From Rhodohalobacter barkolensis (lineage in GTDB: Bacteria > Bacteroidota > Rhodothermia > Balneolales > Balneolaceae), in the NCBI RefSeq assembly GCF_002834295.1, contig NZ_PISP01000001.1:1054001-1118000 (forward strand): 64,000 nucleotides of DNA, written 5' to 3'. This document shows positions 1 through 7,960 of this stretch, in pieces. The number at the start of each line of letters is the position of its first letter. Within the stretch, counting starts at the first letter, position 1. The position numbers and the translations under genes were made by a program. The notes beneath the pieces were generated by a model. That model had not been told where the DNA came from. It did not search any database and saw only the letters and a program-made list of their open reading frames with translations.

Positions 1-276
1 CTTTAGCGGTTCAGGATCAGATGGAAGTACTTTGGGGAGATCGGGATAGATTTCTCGAATTTGTTTCCAGTGCCACTCAGCAGGTAATTCGAAATTCAGA
101 TTAGCTGCAATACCCATTCTAACTGATACCTGAAGCTGAAGCCACTTGGCCGTATCACGATTGGGCACAATTACAGTTTGGGAGGCTAGCGGGTCGTCGG
201 GTAGATGATCTGCAAGGCATTTAGATAGCCTGTCTGCCAAAAGGGTTAGCCGGTTGCCGCTATAGTAGGTGATCAT
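1..276 (-). CDS. recC: RecC, exodeoxyribonuclease V gamma subunit, N-terminus (partial)
   Basis: Reading leftward from an ATG at 274-276, an open frame runs 92 codons to the window edge without a stop. The peptide starts MITYYSGNRLTLLADRL and contains an IVPNRDTAKWLQLQV stretch followed by GIAANLNFELPAEWHWKQI. This matches the N-terminal pattern of RecC: a short strand, then 'V.s.gm.rWL..qlA...GIaaN..F.lP..f.W'. RecC is the Chi-recognising subunit of the RecBCD helicase-nuclease that processes double-strand breaks. The rest of the gene, and presumably recB and recD, lie to the left. It is encoded on the same strand as the ParA/RHH pair, 133 nt downstream of it. Identity is by motif recognition on only 92 residues. 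Confidence 0.85.
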   Translation of the reverse strand, partial: MITYYSGNRLTLLADRLSKCLADHLPDDPLASQTVIVPNRDTAKWLQLQVSVRMGIAANLNFELPAEWHWKQIREIYPDLPKVLPSDPEPLK

Positions 277-331
277 AAACTCTCAAATTACAGTATCGAT
301 GAAATAATCTTCGACAATGTAATAATCAAGA

Positions 332-348
332 GTGACAACTTCTGTCAC
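332..348. repeat. Inverted repeat between the RHH gene and recC
   Basis: A perfect 6-bp inverted repeat, GTGACA (332-337) and TGTCAC (343-348), with a 5-nt spacer lies between the RHH gene and recC. It has no clear T-run on either side, so an intrinsic terminator is unlikely. It could be an operator for the upstream RHH protein or a site controlling recC. The function is not shown by the sequence. Confidence 0.35.
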
Positions 349-409
349 CCGATCAAAAAAGATAGGATCTGTTTACGACTGTTCTGTAGTTAAAGAATCA
401 TTCGGGAAA

Positions 410-802
410 TTAATATCCCTCGATATACTCTTCGATAGCTTCAGTGACTACAGCAGAATAGGAGCGGTTAATTTTATCGGCGTACAGTTTCAGTCTGTCG
501 ATGAGGTCAACTTCCAGGTAGTAGCTGGCCACTTTTTTCTTTGGTGGGTCTTCATCAACGGGTTCAGGTACATCTCTTTCAACGAGATGCTGGCTAAGCT
601 CATCATCATTTTTCTGAGGATTGCCGCCAATTTCACGTAATTCTCTGTTCAGATTAAACCCTCCGCTGTGCTCATTTCTTACACTTCTGAGGGGTTTCCG
701 CTCTTCACCCCCATTAATATCGGGAATAAAGGAGTATTCCGATTCGTCAACTTCGGATGAGCTAAATGGGAAATGGCCTAAGCTTTTCTTAGTTATGTTC
801 AT
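410..802 (-). CDS. Ribbon-helix-helix protein paired with ParA
   Basis: This 130-residue protein has two parts. The first ~85 residues are polar and probably disordered, with basic residues (K5, K6) near the start. The last ~45 residues (KKKVASYYLEVDLIDRLKLY...SYSAVVTEAIEEYI) read as a ribbon-helix-helix DNA-binding fold: a beta strand, helix 1, a turn and helix 2. The gene begins 5 nt after parA ends, so the two are almost certainly cotranscribed. The arrangement resembles ParA/ParG-type modules, in which an RHH protein replaces ParB, binds the centromere-like site, and stimulates the ParA ATPase through a basic flexible tail. The RHH fold is read directly; the partition role is inferred from the neighbour. 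A CopG/Arc-type repressor is an alternative. Confidence 0.7.
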   Translation of the reverse strand: MNITKKSLGHFPFSSSEVDESEYSFIPDINGGEERKPLRSVRNEHSGGFNLNRELREIGGNPQKNDDELSQHLVERDVPEPVDEDPPKKKVASYYLEVDLIDRLKLYADKINRSYSAVVTEAIEEYIEGY

Positions 803-807
803 ATCGG

Positions 808-1560
808 TTAGTGGCCGTTTCTGATTTCTTTCGCAAGCATTTGATAGTCTTTAGCACCGTTACTTTCTCTGTCATACTCAAATATTGTTTTGTGATGACT
901 GGGTGCTTCTGCTAAAGCAACGTTATCTCTAATAACGGTATTAAATACTTTTGATCCAAAATAATCCCGGATATGTCCTACTACTTCCCGGTTCAGGTTC
1001 TTGCGATTATCATACAACGTGCAGAGAATCCCCTCAACTTTGAGGTTCTTATTTAACCGTTTTTGAACAATTTGTATCACATCCATCAACTTAGACAAGC
1101 CGTGTAGTGCCAGATATTCTGACTGAAGCACAATAACCAACTCGTCGGCAGCTGTAAATGCATTCAGGGTTAGTATTCCAAGGTTTGGCGGACAGTCGAG
1201 CAGCACAAAATCGTATTTGTCGTCCACCTCATCCAGGGCATCTTTTAACAGCATTTCCCGTGCCGGAACATTTACAAGTTCCATTTCAGCACCGGATAAC
1301 TCAATAGATGAAGGAAGAATATCAAAGGAGTTGTGTTTTATGATAACATCAGAAACTTGAGCGCCATCCTTAAGCACATGATAGATATTCTTATCAATCC
1401 GATTGGAATGCAATTTCAGCGAGAAGGTCAGGTTGGCCTGAGGGTCCATATCCACTAAAAGTACTTTATAGCCCAGATTACTTAATCCGGCTCCTGTATT
1501 AATCGTAGTAGTGGTTTTCCCAACCCCTCCCTTCTGATTTGTAAAAGCAATTTTCCTCAT
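808..1560 (-). CDS. ParA/Soj-family partition ATPase
   Basis: This 250-residue protein is a full-length ParA/MinD-type ATPase. It has the deviant Walker A motif KGGVGKTTTT near residues 10-18, a Walker A' region (VLLVDMDPQANLT) and a Walker B region (DFVLLDCPPNLG). ParA proteins bind DNA non-specifically in the ATP form and move a partner-DNA complex, segregating chromosome origins or plasmids. The partner gene here is an RHH protein rather than a ParB/Spo0J, so this is probably not the main chromosomal parAB pair; it may be an integrated-element or dedicated secondary system. The start ATG at 1558-1560 gives the standard N-terminus (MRKIAFTNQ). Family assignment is secure; the cargo is unknown. 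Confidence 0.9.
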   Translation of the reverse strand: MRKIAFTNQKGGVGKTTTTINTGAGLSNLGYKVLLVDMDPQANLTFSLKLHSNRIDKNIYHVLKDGAQVSDVIIKHNSFDILPSSIELSGAEMELVNVPAREMLLKDALDEVDDKYDFVLLDCPPNLGILTLNAFTAADELVIVLQSEYLALHGLSKLMDVIQIVQKRLNKNLKVEGILCTLYDNRKNLNREVVGHIRDYFGSKVFNTVIRDNVALAEAPSHHKTIFEYDRESNGAKDYQMLAKEIRNGH

Positions 1561-1653
1561 TGTAACCCTATCGAAAACATTCGCATTTTTTGTCTATTAG
1601 AAGGAGTAAGAAAATGAATTTTTGTTACAAAATATAGTATAGATTATTAATTA

Positions 1654-1683
1654 AAAGAAAAAGGGCACCCGGTCAGAGCACCC
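1654..1683 (-). terminator. Leftward hairpin with T-run in the parA leader
   Basis: Read on the minus strand, GGGTGC (from 1683-1678) can pair with GTGCCC (from 1668-1663), with two G-U pairs and a 9-nt loop, and is followed at once by a T-rich tract (from 1662 to 1654). It has the form of an intrinsic terminator, yet no leftward gene lies upstream of it. It may act as an attenuator in a long parA leader or end a small RNA. Confidence 0.4.
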
Positions 1684-1717
1684 ATTTTGCCGTTATTTGA
1701 TTGTCGATAGTACGTAT

Positions 1718-1730
1718 TGGAGTTACTCCA
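1718..1730. repeat. 13-nt palindrome upstream of parA
   Basis: TGGAGT and ACTCCA flank a single T, forming a 13-nt palindrome about 160 nt upstream of the parA start. Its size suits a dimeric DNA-binding protein. No other copy was noticed in the window. Function unknown. Confidence 0.35.
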
Positions 1731-1758
1731 CTAATATTCGCATTATACATTAGCAAAT

Positions 1759-1778
1759 TGTTAAGCTCATGTTAAGCT
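1759..1778. promoter_or_regulatory. Tandem 9-bp repeats, possible RHH operator or centromere-like site
   Basis: TGTTAAGCT occurs at 1759-1767 and again at 1770-1778, so the two copies start 11 nt apart, about one helical turn. The second copy extends into the palindrome TTAAGCTTAA (1772-1781). RHH proteins commonly bind short repeats on one face of the helix, and an RHH protein is encoded in the adjacent operon. Assignment as its binding site is inference. Confidence 0.35.
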
Positions 1779-2062
1779 TAACTGAATATTTCACATGAAC
1801 CTATTCACTCAATTATACGTCAATATCTTTTATTGAAATCTTCCATAGATGATGAGAACCTGCTAATTATGACCTTTAATGAAAATTTTTATTCTTAACT
1901 TCACACTAATGAAAGACATGTTTGATCTGATGTCAGAAAACAATCAGCTGTGAAAGGATTCATTCAACACATATATGATTGAGAAATCTTTTTTAATGAA
2001 AGAAAATTGCGGTGTTCAAAACCACCAAAAGAAGAATTAAAACCTACTAAACGTTTTTTGAA

Positions 2063-2452
2063 ATGCCCGATATACACGAAGGTATGCGCTTTTTCAGTCG
2101 TAAATTGATTAAACCACAGGATTTGAATGCTCACGGAACTCTGTTTGGAGGAAGTGTTCTTGCCTGGGTTGATGAAGAAGCTGCGATTTATGTAATATGC
2201 CAGCTCGGAAAAAGTAATATCGCCACCAAATTTATGTCCGAAATTGATTTTGTAAGTTCAGCCAAACTGGGCGACATCATTGAAATTGGTATGGAGACTG
2301 TGAATTTTGGTAAGTCATCAATTACCGTAAAATGTGAAGTACGTCACAAATTTACCAAAGAAACGATTATACGAATTGACAAAATAGTATTTGTCCATCT
2401 TGATGAAGAAGGGCGCCCTACTCCTCACAATATTAACAAGCCCGTAAACTGA
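2063..2452 (+). CDS. Acyl-CoA thioesterase, YciA/BACH-type hotdog protein
   Basis: A 129-residue single hotdog domain that should hydrolyse acyl-CoA to free acid and CoA in the cytoplasm. The family signature N-x-H-G-x-x-F-G-G is present at residues 22-30 (NAHGTLFGG), followed by the acidic helix position D37-E38 and the strand ATKFMSEIDFVSSAKLGD. This is the YciA/cytosolic acyl-CoA hydrolase layout, distinct from the 4HBT-type thioesterase at 5084-5524. The gene starts at an ATG at 2063, and its TGA is 3 nt before the next ATG, so it is cotranscribed with the Hpt-like gene. The substrate chain length cannot be read from sequence. Confidence 0.85.
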   Translation: MPDIHEGMRFFSRKLIKPQDLNAHGTLFGGSVLAWVDEEAAIYVICQLGKSNIATKFMSEIDFVSSAKLGDIIEIGMETVNFGKSSITVKCEVRHKFTKETIIRIDKIVFVHLDEEGRPTPHNINKPVN

Positions 2453-2455
2453 CCT

Positions 2456-2803
2456 ATGGAAAACAAAGAGAATTTAGTTGATGTACAATTGATCCGGGAC
2501 ATGCTCTACGATGATGATGGATATGTAAAAGAGTTTTCCAACGCATCTATTCAATCATTTGGCGAATTCAAACAGCATTTTAAAGAGTCTTTACTGGCCA
2601 GAGAAATGGATGAACTGCGAAGAGCCGGTCACAAAATTAAACCGGTAGCCATGATGTTAAAACTGGACCCGGTTATAGAAATGTACGACACTTCCAAGAC
2701 CTATCTTGAAGAGAACAGATCCACAGAAGAACTGGCCGATTTAGCCGATGACATGGAAACCTATTGCGACACCGTAATAGCTGAGTTCCAAGAACTTGTT
2801 TAA
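2456..2803 (+). CDS. Small Hpt-like (histidine phosphotransfer) protein
   Basis: A 115-residue, probably all-helical protein without a signal peptide. The stretch ELRRAGHKIKPVAMMLKL around H59 resembles the phosphoacceptor helix of Hpt domains (A-H-x-[LI]-K-...): a histidine followed by a lysine three residues on and a run of small and hydrophobic residues. Hpt proteins relay phosphate between receiver domains in multistep phosphorelays. No kinase or regulator is adjacent: it sits between a thioesterase gene (3-nt gap) and galE. The nearest candidate partner is the PAS-HisKA-REC protein at 6767-7864. The Hpt call rests on one motif and overall helix pattern, so it is tentative; otherwise it is a hypothetical protein. 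Confidence 0.5.
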   Translation: MENKENLVDVQLIRDMLYDDDGYVKEFSNASIQSFGEFKQHFKESLLAREMDELRRAGHKIKPVAMMLKLDPVIEMYDTSKTYLEENRSTEELADLADDMETYCDTVIAEFQELV

Positions 2804-2831
2804 TTAAACTGATTTAAAACCAAGACTATTT

Positions 2832-3848
2832 ATGAAGACTGTACTCGTGACCGGCGGAACCGGTTTTATCGGCAGCCATACCGTGTTAGAACTGCTCGAA
2901 GATGATTACAAAGTTGTTGTTATGGATAATCTTTCGAACAGTAAAACGGAATCACTGGCCCGGGTTGAAAAACTGACCGGCAAAAAAGCTGATTTTCATG
3001 AACTGGATCTACTTGATAAAGATGGACTTCGTAAACTGTTCAGAAAATACAATTTCGACTCAGTTATACATTTTGCGGGTTTAAAAGCCGTAGGTGAATC
3101 TGTTGAAAAACCACTTCTCTATTTTAAAAACAACATTTCTGGCACAGTCATACTTTGCGAAGTGATGCAAGAGTTTGGCGTGAAAAATATAGTATTCAGC
3201 TCTTCGGCTACTGTTTATGGCGACCCTGAAAAATCTCCAATTCCTGAAGACAGTCCTGTTACTTCAGTTAATCCATATGGCCGTACCAAACTGACTATTG
3301 AATATATTCTGAAGGATCTCTATCAGTCTGATCGGGATTGGAACATTGCACTTCTCAGATATTTCAACCCTGTGGGAGCGCACGAAAGTGGATTAATAGG
3401 CGAAGATCCAAATGGAATTCCTAATAATCTGATGCCATTTGTTACGCAGGTTGCTGTAGGAAAACTGGAAAAACTGCGAGTATTTGGGGATGACTATCCT
3501 ACTCATGATGGAACGGGTGTAAGGGATTACATACACGTTGTCGACTTGGCCATTGGCCATCTGAAAGCACTTGAAAAGTTGGAAGAAAACCCGGGCGTGG
3601 TCACCTATAACCTCGGTACAGGGCAAGGCTCAAGCGTTCTGGACGTTGTAAAAGCCTTTGAAAAAGCCAACTCTATTGAAATCCCCTACGAAATTGCTCC
3701 CCGGCGTCCAGGTGATGCCGCAATCTGTTATGCTGATCCATCAAAAGCGGAGAAGGAGCTCGACTGGAAAGCCGAGCGTGATCTCGAAATGATGTGTCGC
3801 GATGCCTGGAACTGGCAGCAGAAAAATCCGAACGGATACGGTTCCTAA
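2832..3848 (+). CDS. galE: UDP-glucose 4-epimerase
   Basis: A 338-residue extended short-chain dehydrogenase, the normal length for GalE. It interconverts UDP-glucose and UDP-galactose using tightly bound NAD. The NAD-binding G8-x-x-G11-x-x-G14 motif, the SSSATVYG strand (123-130) and the catalytic Y149-x3-K153 pair are all present, together with the substrate-binding [10 protein letters not shown] segment. It supplies galactose residues for lipopolysaccharide or exopolysaccharide and feeds the Leloir pathway. It lies 28 nt after the Hpt-like gene and converges on the M42 peptidase gene, with 7 nt between the two stops. Confidence 0.95.
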   Translation: MKTVLVTGGTGFIGSHTVLELLEDDYKVVVMDNLSNSKTESLARVEKLTGKKADFHELDLLDKDGLRKLFRKYNFDSVIHFAGLKAVGESVEKPLLYFKNNISGTVILCEVMQEFGVKNIVFSSSATVYGDPEKSPIPEDSPVTSVNPYGRTKLTIEYILKDLYQSDRDWNIALLRYFNPVGAHESGLIGEDPNGIPNNLMPFVTQVAVGKLEKLRVFGDDYPTHDGTGVRDYIHVVDLAIGHLKALEKLEENPGVVTYNLGTGQGSSVLDVVKAFEKANSIEIPYEIAPRRPGDAAICYADPSKAEKELDWKAERDLEMMCRDAWNWQQKNPNGYGS

Positions 3849-3855
3849 AACTCAG

Positions 3856-4935
3856 CTATTCAAATACCGAAAAGGTTTGATCCGGTTCCATTGCCAGTAT
3901 GGACTCGGTCATCAGGGAGATCAGTGCTTCCACATCCTTCAGTGACGCCGTTTCTACCGGTGAATGCATATAACGGATCGGAAGGGATATCAATGCACTC
4001 GGAATTCCGGTTCTCTGGTAAAAGATACTGTCTGTATCTGTCCCCGTCCTTACGCTGGTTGCCTCGTGTTGTATTGCTATTTCTGACTTTTCAGCCGCTT
4101 TTTCAATGAGAGATACAATCGAAGGATGATTCGCTCCACCATGCTGAACCGATGGGCCTTCTCCCAGTTTTACAGTGCCGTGTTCTTTGTTGTTAATACC
4201 GGGAGTATCCGTTGCATGGGTTACATCTGTCACTAAAGCGGCATCGGGCATATGCCGGTAACTCATCATACGCGCTCCAAACCCTCCCACTTCTTCCTGT
4301 ACAGAGTTAAGAGCCATTACATTCACTTTAAGCTCACTCTTCCGCTTTCTGAGCTGTCGCATTACCTGTGCAATCACAAAACCGCCAATCCGGTTATCCA
4401 GTGCCCTGGCTGAAATAATTTCATCATTCAAATATTCAACTTCATCAGTGTAAGTAACGGGATCCCCGATCTGAACCAAATCGAGAGCTTCTTCTCTACT
4501 TCCCGCTCCGATATCCACATAGATATCTTTCCACGACGGCTGTTTTCCACCGCCGTTTTTTGAATCCTGCAGGTGGATTGCCTTGTTCCCGGTCACACCC
4601 AAAACCCGGCCTTTTTTGCTATGAATATAAACCCGCTTGGCTCGGGCTATGGTTGAATCACTTCCTCCCAATTTATTTAACGTGATAAAGCCGTCATCCG
4701 AGATATGTTGAACAACCATCCCGATTTCATCAGCATGGGCTTCCAGCATAATTGTAGCGACGTCCATATTCGTCTCAATTTTTGCAACAACAGAACCGTA
4801 AGCATCACTCTCTACTTTATCGGAATAATTCTTTACATATTTACGCCATACTTTCTGGCCTTCCGATTCATACCCGGTCGGACTCGGAGTAATAAGAAGT
4901 TCTTCTAAAAATGACTGTGACTCTTTATCTAACAT
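3856..4935 (-). CDS. M42 family metallo-aminopeptidase
   Basis: A 359-residue cytosolic metallopeptidase of the M42 (glutamyl aminopeptidase/tetrahedral TET) family. The two-metal site is complete: H67 and D69 in EAHADEIG, D180 in ALDNRIGG, the catalytic/metal E214-E215 in QEEVGGFG, D237, and H324 near the C-terminus (YMHSPVE). Members form large dodecameric shells that trim peptides released by proteasome-like or other proteases. Some are misnamed endoglucanases, and nothing here supports a glycosidase role. The start ATG is at 4933-4935. It is transcribed alone and diverges from the 4HBT thioesterase across 148 nt. Confidence 0.9.
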   Translation of the reverse strand: MLDKESQSFLEELLITPSPTGYESEGQKVWRKYVKNYSDKVESDAYGSVVAKIETNMDVATIMLEAHADEIGMVVQHISDDGFITLNKLGGSDSTIARAKRVYIHSKKGRVLGVTGNKAIHLQDSKNGGGKQPSWKDIYVDIGAGSREEALDLVQIGDPVTYTDEVEYLNDEIISARALDNRIGGFVIAQVMRQLRKRKSELKVNVMALNSVQEEVGGFGARMMSYRHMPDAALVTDVTHATDTPGINNKEHGTVKLGEGPSVQHGGANHPSIVSLIEKAAEKSEIAIQHEATSVRTGTDTDSIFYQRTGIPSALISLPIRYMHSPVETASLKDVEALISLMTESILAMEPDQTFSVFE

Positions 4936-5083
4936 CTTTTATGATTTATTTTTTGTTCATTTTGCAACTGAATATAAGCAACGGATTGATCGATATCGCG
5001 TTTAATTCCGTTGGTGATCTTGTATTCATCTTTCAGAGATATTCTGATTAACTTATAGTTTTTAAAATTTCATATACATCTTC

Positions 5084-5524
5084 ATGCTTAAACCAGAATA
5101 TAATCCGGAAAGTTTTTTTCACTGGACAGAAATCCGAGTTCGATTCAGAGATCTTGATGCACTGAATCATGTCAATAATGCTGTTTTTAACACCTATTTT
5201 GAAGAAGCAAGAGTCCAGTTTATCGAAGAGATTCCCGAATTTAAATCCTCTGTTCAGTCCGGATTCAGTTTTGTACTGGTTCATCTGGAACTTGACTACA
5301 TTAAACCGATCCTTTTCAAAGATACCATTCTAGTTGGCTCAGCGGTTGAAGAGTTCGGAAATAGCAGTATTCAAGGTTTTCAAGCGATCTACTCCAAACA
5401 TGATCATGAGCTTAAAGCTGTCGCTAAAACGACCGGTGTTTGGTTTGATCTGAAGAAAAACAGACCTGCTCGTTTGCCTGAACTGAAGAATCAGGAGAAA
5501 TATATTTTTAAAAGCTCAAACTGA
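5084..5524 (+). CDS. 4HBT-type acyl-CoA thioesterase
   Basis: A 146-residue hotdog protein of the 4-hydroxybenzoyl-CoA thioesterase/YbgC type. The signature VRFRDLDALNHVNNAVF (about residues 19-35) holds the catalytic aspartate (D23 or D25) and the HVNN loop, followed by the EEAR helix. It should hydrolyse short or medium acyl-CoA or acyl-ACP thioesters. Its TGA overlaps the ATG of the HD phosphohydrolase by one base (TGATG), indicating translational coupling. This is the second thioesterase within 3.5 kb, but of a different subfamily. Confidence 0.85.
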   Translation: MLKPEYNPESFFHWTEIRVRFRDLDALNHVNNAVFNTYFEEARVQFIEEIPEFKSSVQSGFSFVLVHLELDYIKPILFKDTILVGSAVEEFGNSSIQGFQAIYSKHDHELKAVAKTTGVWFDLKKNRPARLPELKNQEKYIFKSSN

Positions 5525-6786
5525 TGGATAAAAGTAAACAGTATAAAATTTTCAGTGATCCTATCCATGGATTTATCTCTGTTCCAAAAGGGATCATTTT
5601 AAAACTGATAGACCACCCGTACGTGCAGCGTTTGAGGAGAATCCGTCAGCTTGGACTCGGGTACTTGGTGTTTCCAGCAGCAGAGCATTCTCGATTCTCT
5701 CATGCTATTGGAGCTCTTGAACTTGGACAGCGTGTTCTAAAAAATTTACAGGAGAAAGATACCACTATAAGTGATCCGGAAATCAACGGGACATTAATCG
5801 CCATATTGTTACATGATATTGGTCATGGTCCTCTCTCCCACACGCTGGAACACTCGCTCATTAAAGATTTCAACCATGAGATGATGAGTCTTAAAATCAT
5901 GGAGAAACTGAATCAGGAGTTTGACGGTGCCTTAACTACGGCCATTGAAATATTTACAGATCAGTATCCAAAGAAATTTCTTCATCAGTTGATCTCCTCC
6001 CAGCTCGATATCGATCGTCTTGATTACCTCAAACGCGACAGTTTTTTCACCGGGGTATCTGAGGGCTCAGTTGGTATCAACCGGATTCTAAAAACCATGA
6101 GAGTGATTAATGGTAATGTTGTGATCGAAAAGAAAGGGATTTACGCCATCGAAAACTACATTCTATCCCGGCGATTAATGTATATGCAAGTCTACCTGCA
6201 TAAAACGGTTTTGAGTGCAGATTCGCTCTTAAAAAAGATCTTCAAACGCGTGAGTTACCTCATTAAAAATGGTGAGCAAATAAACATTCCTTCAGAACCC
6301 CTTCGTTATTTTCTTGAAAAAAGACCTAGCGCCAAGAAAGTAATTACCTATGAAATGATGGGACATTACCTCTCACTTGATGATCACGACGTGATGATTT
6401 GTCTTAAAAGTTGGATTAACAGCAAGGATCCCATCCTGGCAGACCTGACACTACGGTTTCTAAATCGATCACTGTTCAGAACTACGTTTATCAATAAAAA
6501 AGGATTGAAAAATTTAAAGAGTGATATATTGGCCCAAACTAAGAAACAGCTTAAAAAGGCGGGTTTACCTGATGATGATCATTCGGCAGGCTTTTATATC
6601 GACTTCGATAAAAGTTATTCAGAAGCGTACAAATACGAAAACGAGAGTATCTGGATCCTGGATGACGATCAAAAAGCGATAGAGTTTTCAAAAGCAGCAG
6701 ATACCAAACATATTATTGCATTAACTCAACCCGTTGTCAAACCCTATGTGGTACATCTTAAAGAGCTTAATTTAGATGTGTATTAA
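5524..6786 (+). CDS. HD-domain phosphohydrolase, dNTPase/SAMHD1-like
   Basis: A 420-residue HD-domain protein. It has the SAMHD1/dGTPase pattern HSRFSH (metal H60), then LLHDIGHGPLSH with H97-D98, and the later metal aspartate in SQLDIDRLDYLKRD. The family hydrolyses (d)NTPs or related phosphomonoesters, often as oligomers. The N-terminal 'F.DPIHG.I' segment is typical of the YdhJ-like bacterial subgroup of uncertain substrate. The gene is coupled to the upstream thioesterase by a 1-nt overlap. Its 3' end overlaps the convergent PAS-HisKA-REC gene by 20 nt (6767-6786). The dNTPase activity is a family-level inference. Confidence 0.85.
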   Translation: MDKSKQYKIFSDPIHGFISVPKGIILKLIDHPYVQRLRRIRQLGLGYLVFPAAEHSRFSHAIGALELGQRVLKNLQEKDTTISDPEINGTLIAILLHDIGHGPLSHTLEHSLIKDFNHEMMSLKIMEKLNQEFDGALTTAIEIFTDQYPKKFLHQLISSQLDIDRLDYLKRDSFFTGVSEGSVGINRILKTMRVINGNVVIEKKGIYAIENYILSRRLMYMQVYLHKTVLSADSLLKKIFKRVSYLIKNGEQINIPSEPLRYFLEKRPSAKKVITYEMMGHYLSLDDHDVMICLKSWINSKDPILADLTLRFLNRSLFRTTFINKKGLKNLKSDILAQTKKQLKKAGLPDDDHSAGFYIDFDKSYSEAYKYENESIWILDDDQKAIEFSKAADTKHIIALTQPVVKPYVVHLKELNLDVY

Positions 6787-7864
6787 CCGTTTTAAGAATG
6801 TCGGTTAAGTCCGTCTCTTTAAAAGGTTTTTTCAGAAGCGCATTAAAACCTTTGCTTTGAAGGGTTTCTCTATTGTTATAGAAAGAGCTGGCTGTTACGG
6901 CAATAATTGGCAGATCGTGAAGTGTATAGCCCTGTTTCCGAATATGTTTTGCTGCTTCCAGCCCGTTCATAACCGGCATACTGATATCCATCAAGATTAA
7001 GTCAACCGGTTCCTTTTCAAAAAAATCGATGGCTTCCTTACCATTGACGGCTTCTTTCACATTGTACCCCATTCTTTTCAGCATAATCTTTAATACCGTT
7101 CGATTGATCGGTACATCATCAACAATAAGGATATCTTTAATTTCAGCATGATTTTCACTACTCACAACATTGTTGGAGTCTTGATCGGAAAGAAGATGCT
7201 CAATCTTAGATTTGAGCATAAAAGATTGCATGTTTATTGTTTCGAGATAGCTCTTCAGTTCGTCTGTCAATCCATCCTGCTTTTTCAATATCTCGGAATA
7301 GCCAACTATCGCATTCAACGGTGTATTAATCTCGTGAAGCCATTTACCGGCTTCTGATTTTCCTTTCCCGGTTAGAACGTGATCTGAAATCTTTATTAAA
7401 CTGCCTAAAAACTGACCGTCATGAGTTGTAACCGGAGCTTTTCTACACGAGAATTTGTGATTATTAATCGTTAGTTGAACCGTTTTATTCCCGTCTGATT
7501 TTGTCTGGCTCTGTATAAACGCTTTCAGCTTTTTCGGTAATTTAATCTCTGAAACATTTTTATTATCAATACTTTCATCATTCAGGTTAAAAAGTTCGAG
7601 AAAGTGTTCATTTGCAAATTTCAGGACATGTTCTCGATCAATAATAAAATCTGCAGTATCTGAATATTTGGTGACAGCCTGAAGGAAATGGTACTGTTCA
7701 GATGTGGTAAGTGTAAAAGCTTCGGTTTTTCTGTTTTTAATAAACAGATAAGCTACTAATGAAAATACCATTAGCAGGGTAATTAAATAGATTTGGTTCG
7801 TGAGACTATAGAGCCAGATCTCATTTAAGAAAAAAAGGTTATATGTTTCGATATACGTGGTCAT
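6767..7864 (-). CDS. PAS-HisKA-receiver protein lacking a kinase ATPase domain
   Basis: A 365-residue membrane protein. It has one transmembrane helix (about residues 23-42), a PAS-like domain (about 60-160), a HisKA-type helix with WLHEINTPLNAIVGYSEIL and phosphoacceptor H177, then directly a receiver domain (244-365) with D249/D250, phosphoacceptor D293, T324 and K346. Only about 40 residues separate the HisKA helices from the receiver, so the ~110-residue HATPase_c domain with its N, G1 and G2 boxes is absent. It therefore cannot autophosphorylate in the usual way; it could accept phosphate from another kinase or relay it. The frame is intact, with no sign of a frameshift. Its 3' end overlaps the HD gene by 20 nt. 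Confidence 0.85.
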   Translation of the reverse strand: MTTYIETYNLFFLNEIWLYSLTNQIYLITLLMVFSLVAYLFIKNRKTEAFTLTTSEQYHFLQAVTKYSDTADFIIDREHVLKFANEHFLELFNLNDESIDNKNVSEIKLPKKLKAFIQSQTKSDGNKTVQLTINNHKFSCRKAPVTTHDGQFLGSLIKISDHVLTGKGKSEAGKWLHEINTPLNAIVGYSEILKKQDGLTDELKSYLETINMQSFMLKSKIEHLLSDQDSNNVVSSENHAEIKDILIVDDVPINRTVLKIMLKRMGYNVKEAVNGKEAIDFFEKEPVDLILMDISMPVMNGLEAAKHIRKQGYTLHDLPIIAVTASSFYNNRETLQSKGFNALLKKPFKETDLTDILKTVNTHLN

Positions 7865-7960
7865 TTTTGCAGTAATCGAAAGCTAAACTTTATCCTTAAC
7901 TTAGTGCAGTTAGTTTTTTTTAACTATAGGTAAACCACACTTAATAGGCTTACTTTTTGG

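Larger units (their letters stand above)
1561..2062. other. 502-nt AT-rich intergenic region upstream of parA and the thioesterase gene
   Basis: No coding frame of credible length was found on either strand. The region separates the leftward parA operon from the rightward thioesterase gene, so it should hold two divergent promoters. It contains a leftward terminator-like hairpin (1654-1683), a short palindrome (1718-1730) and a pair of direct repeats one helical turn apart (1759-1778), each listed separately. The remainder (1800-2062) is AT-rich with no feature recognised. Confidence 0.6.

Noticed and set aside
621-824. 67-codon rightward frame overlapping the RHH gene
   Set aside because: It is antisense to the RHH and ParA genes, whose frames are supported by family motifs.
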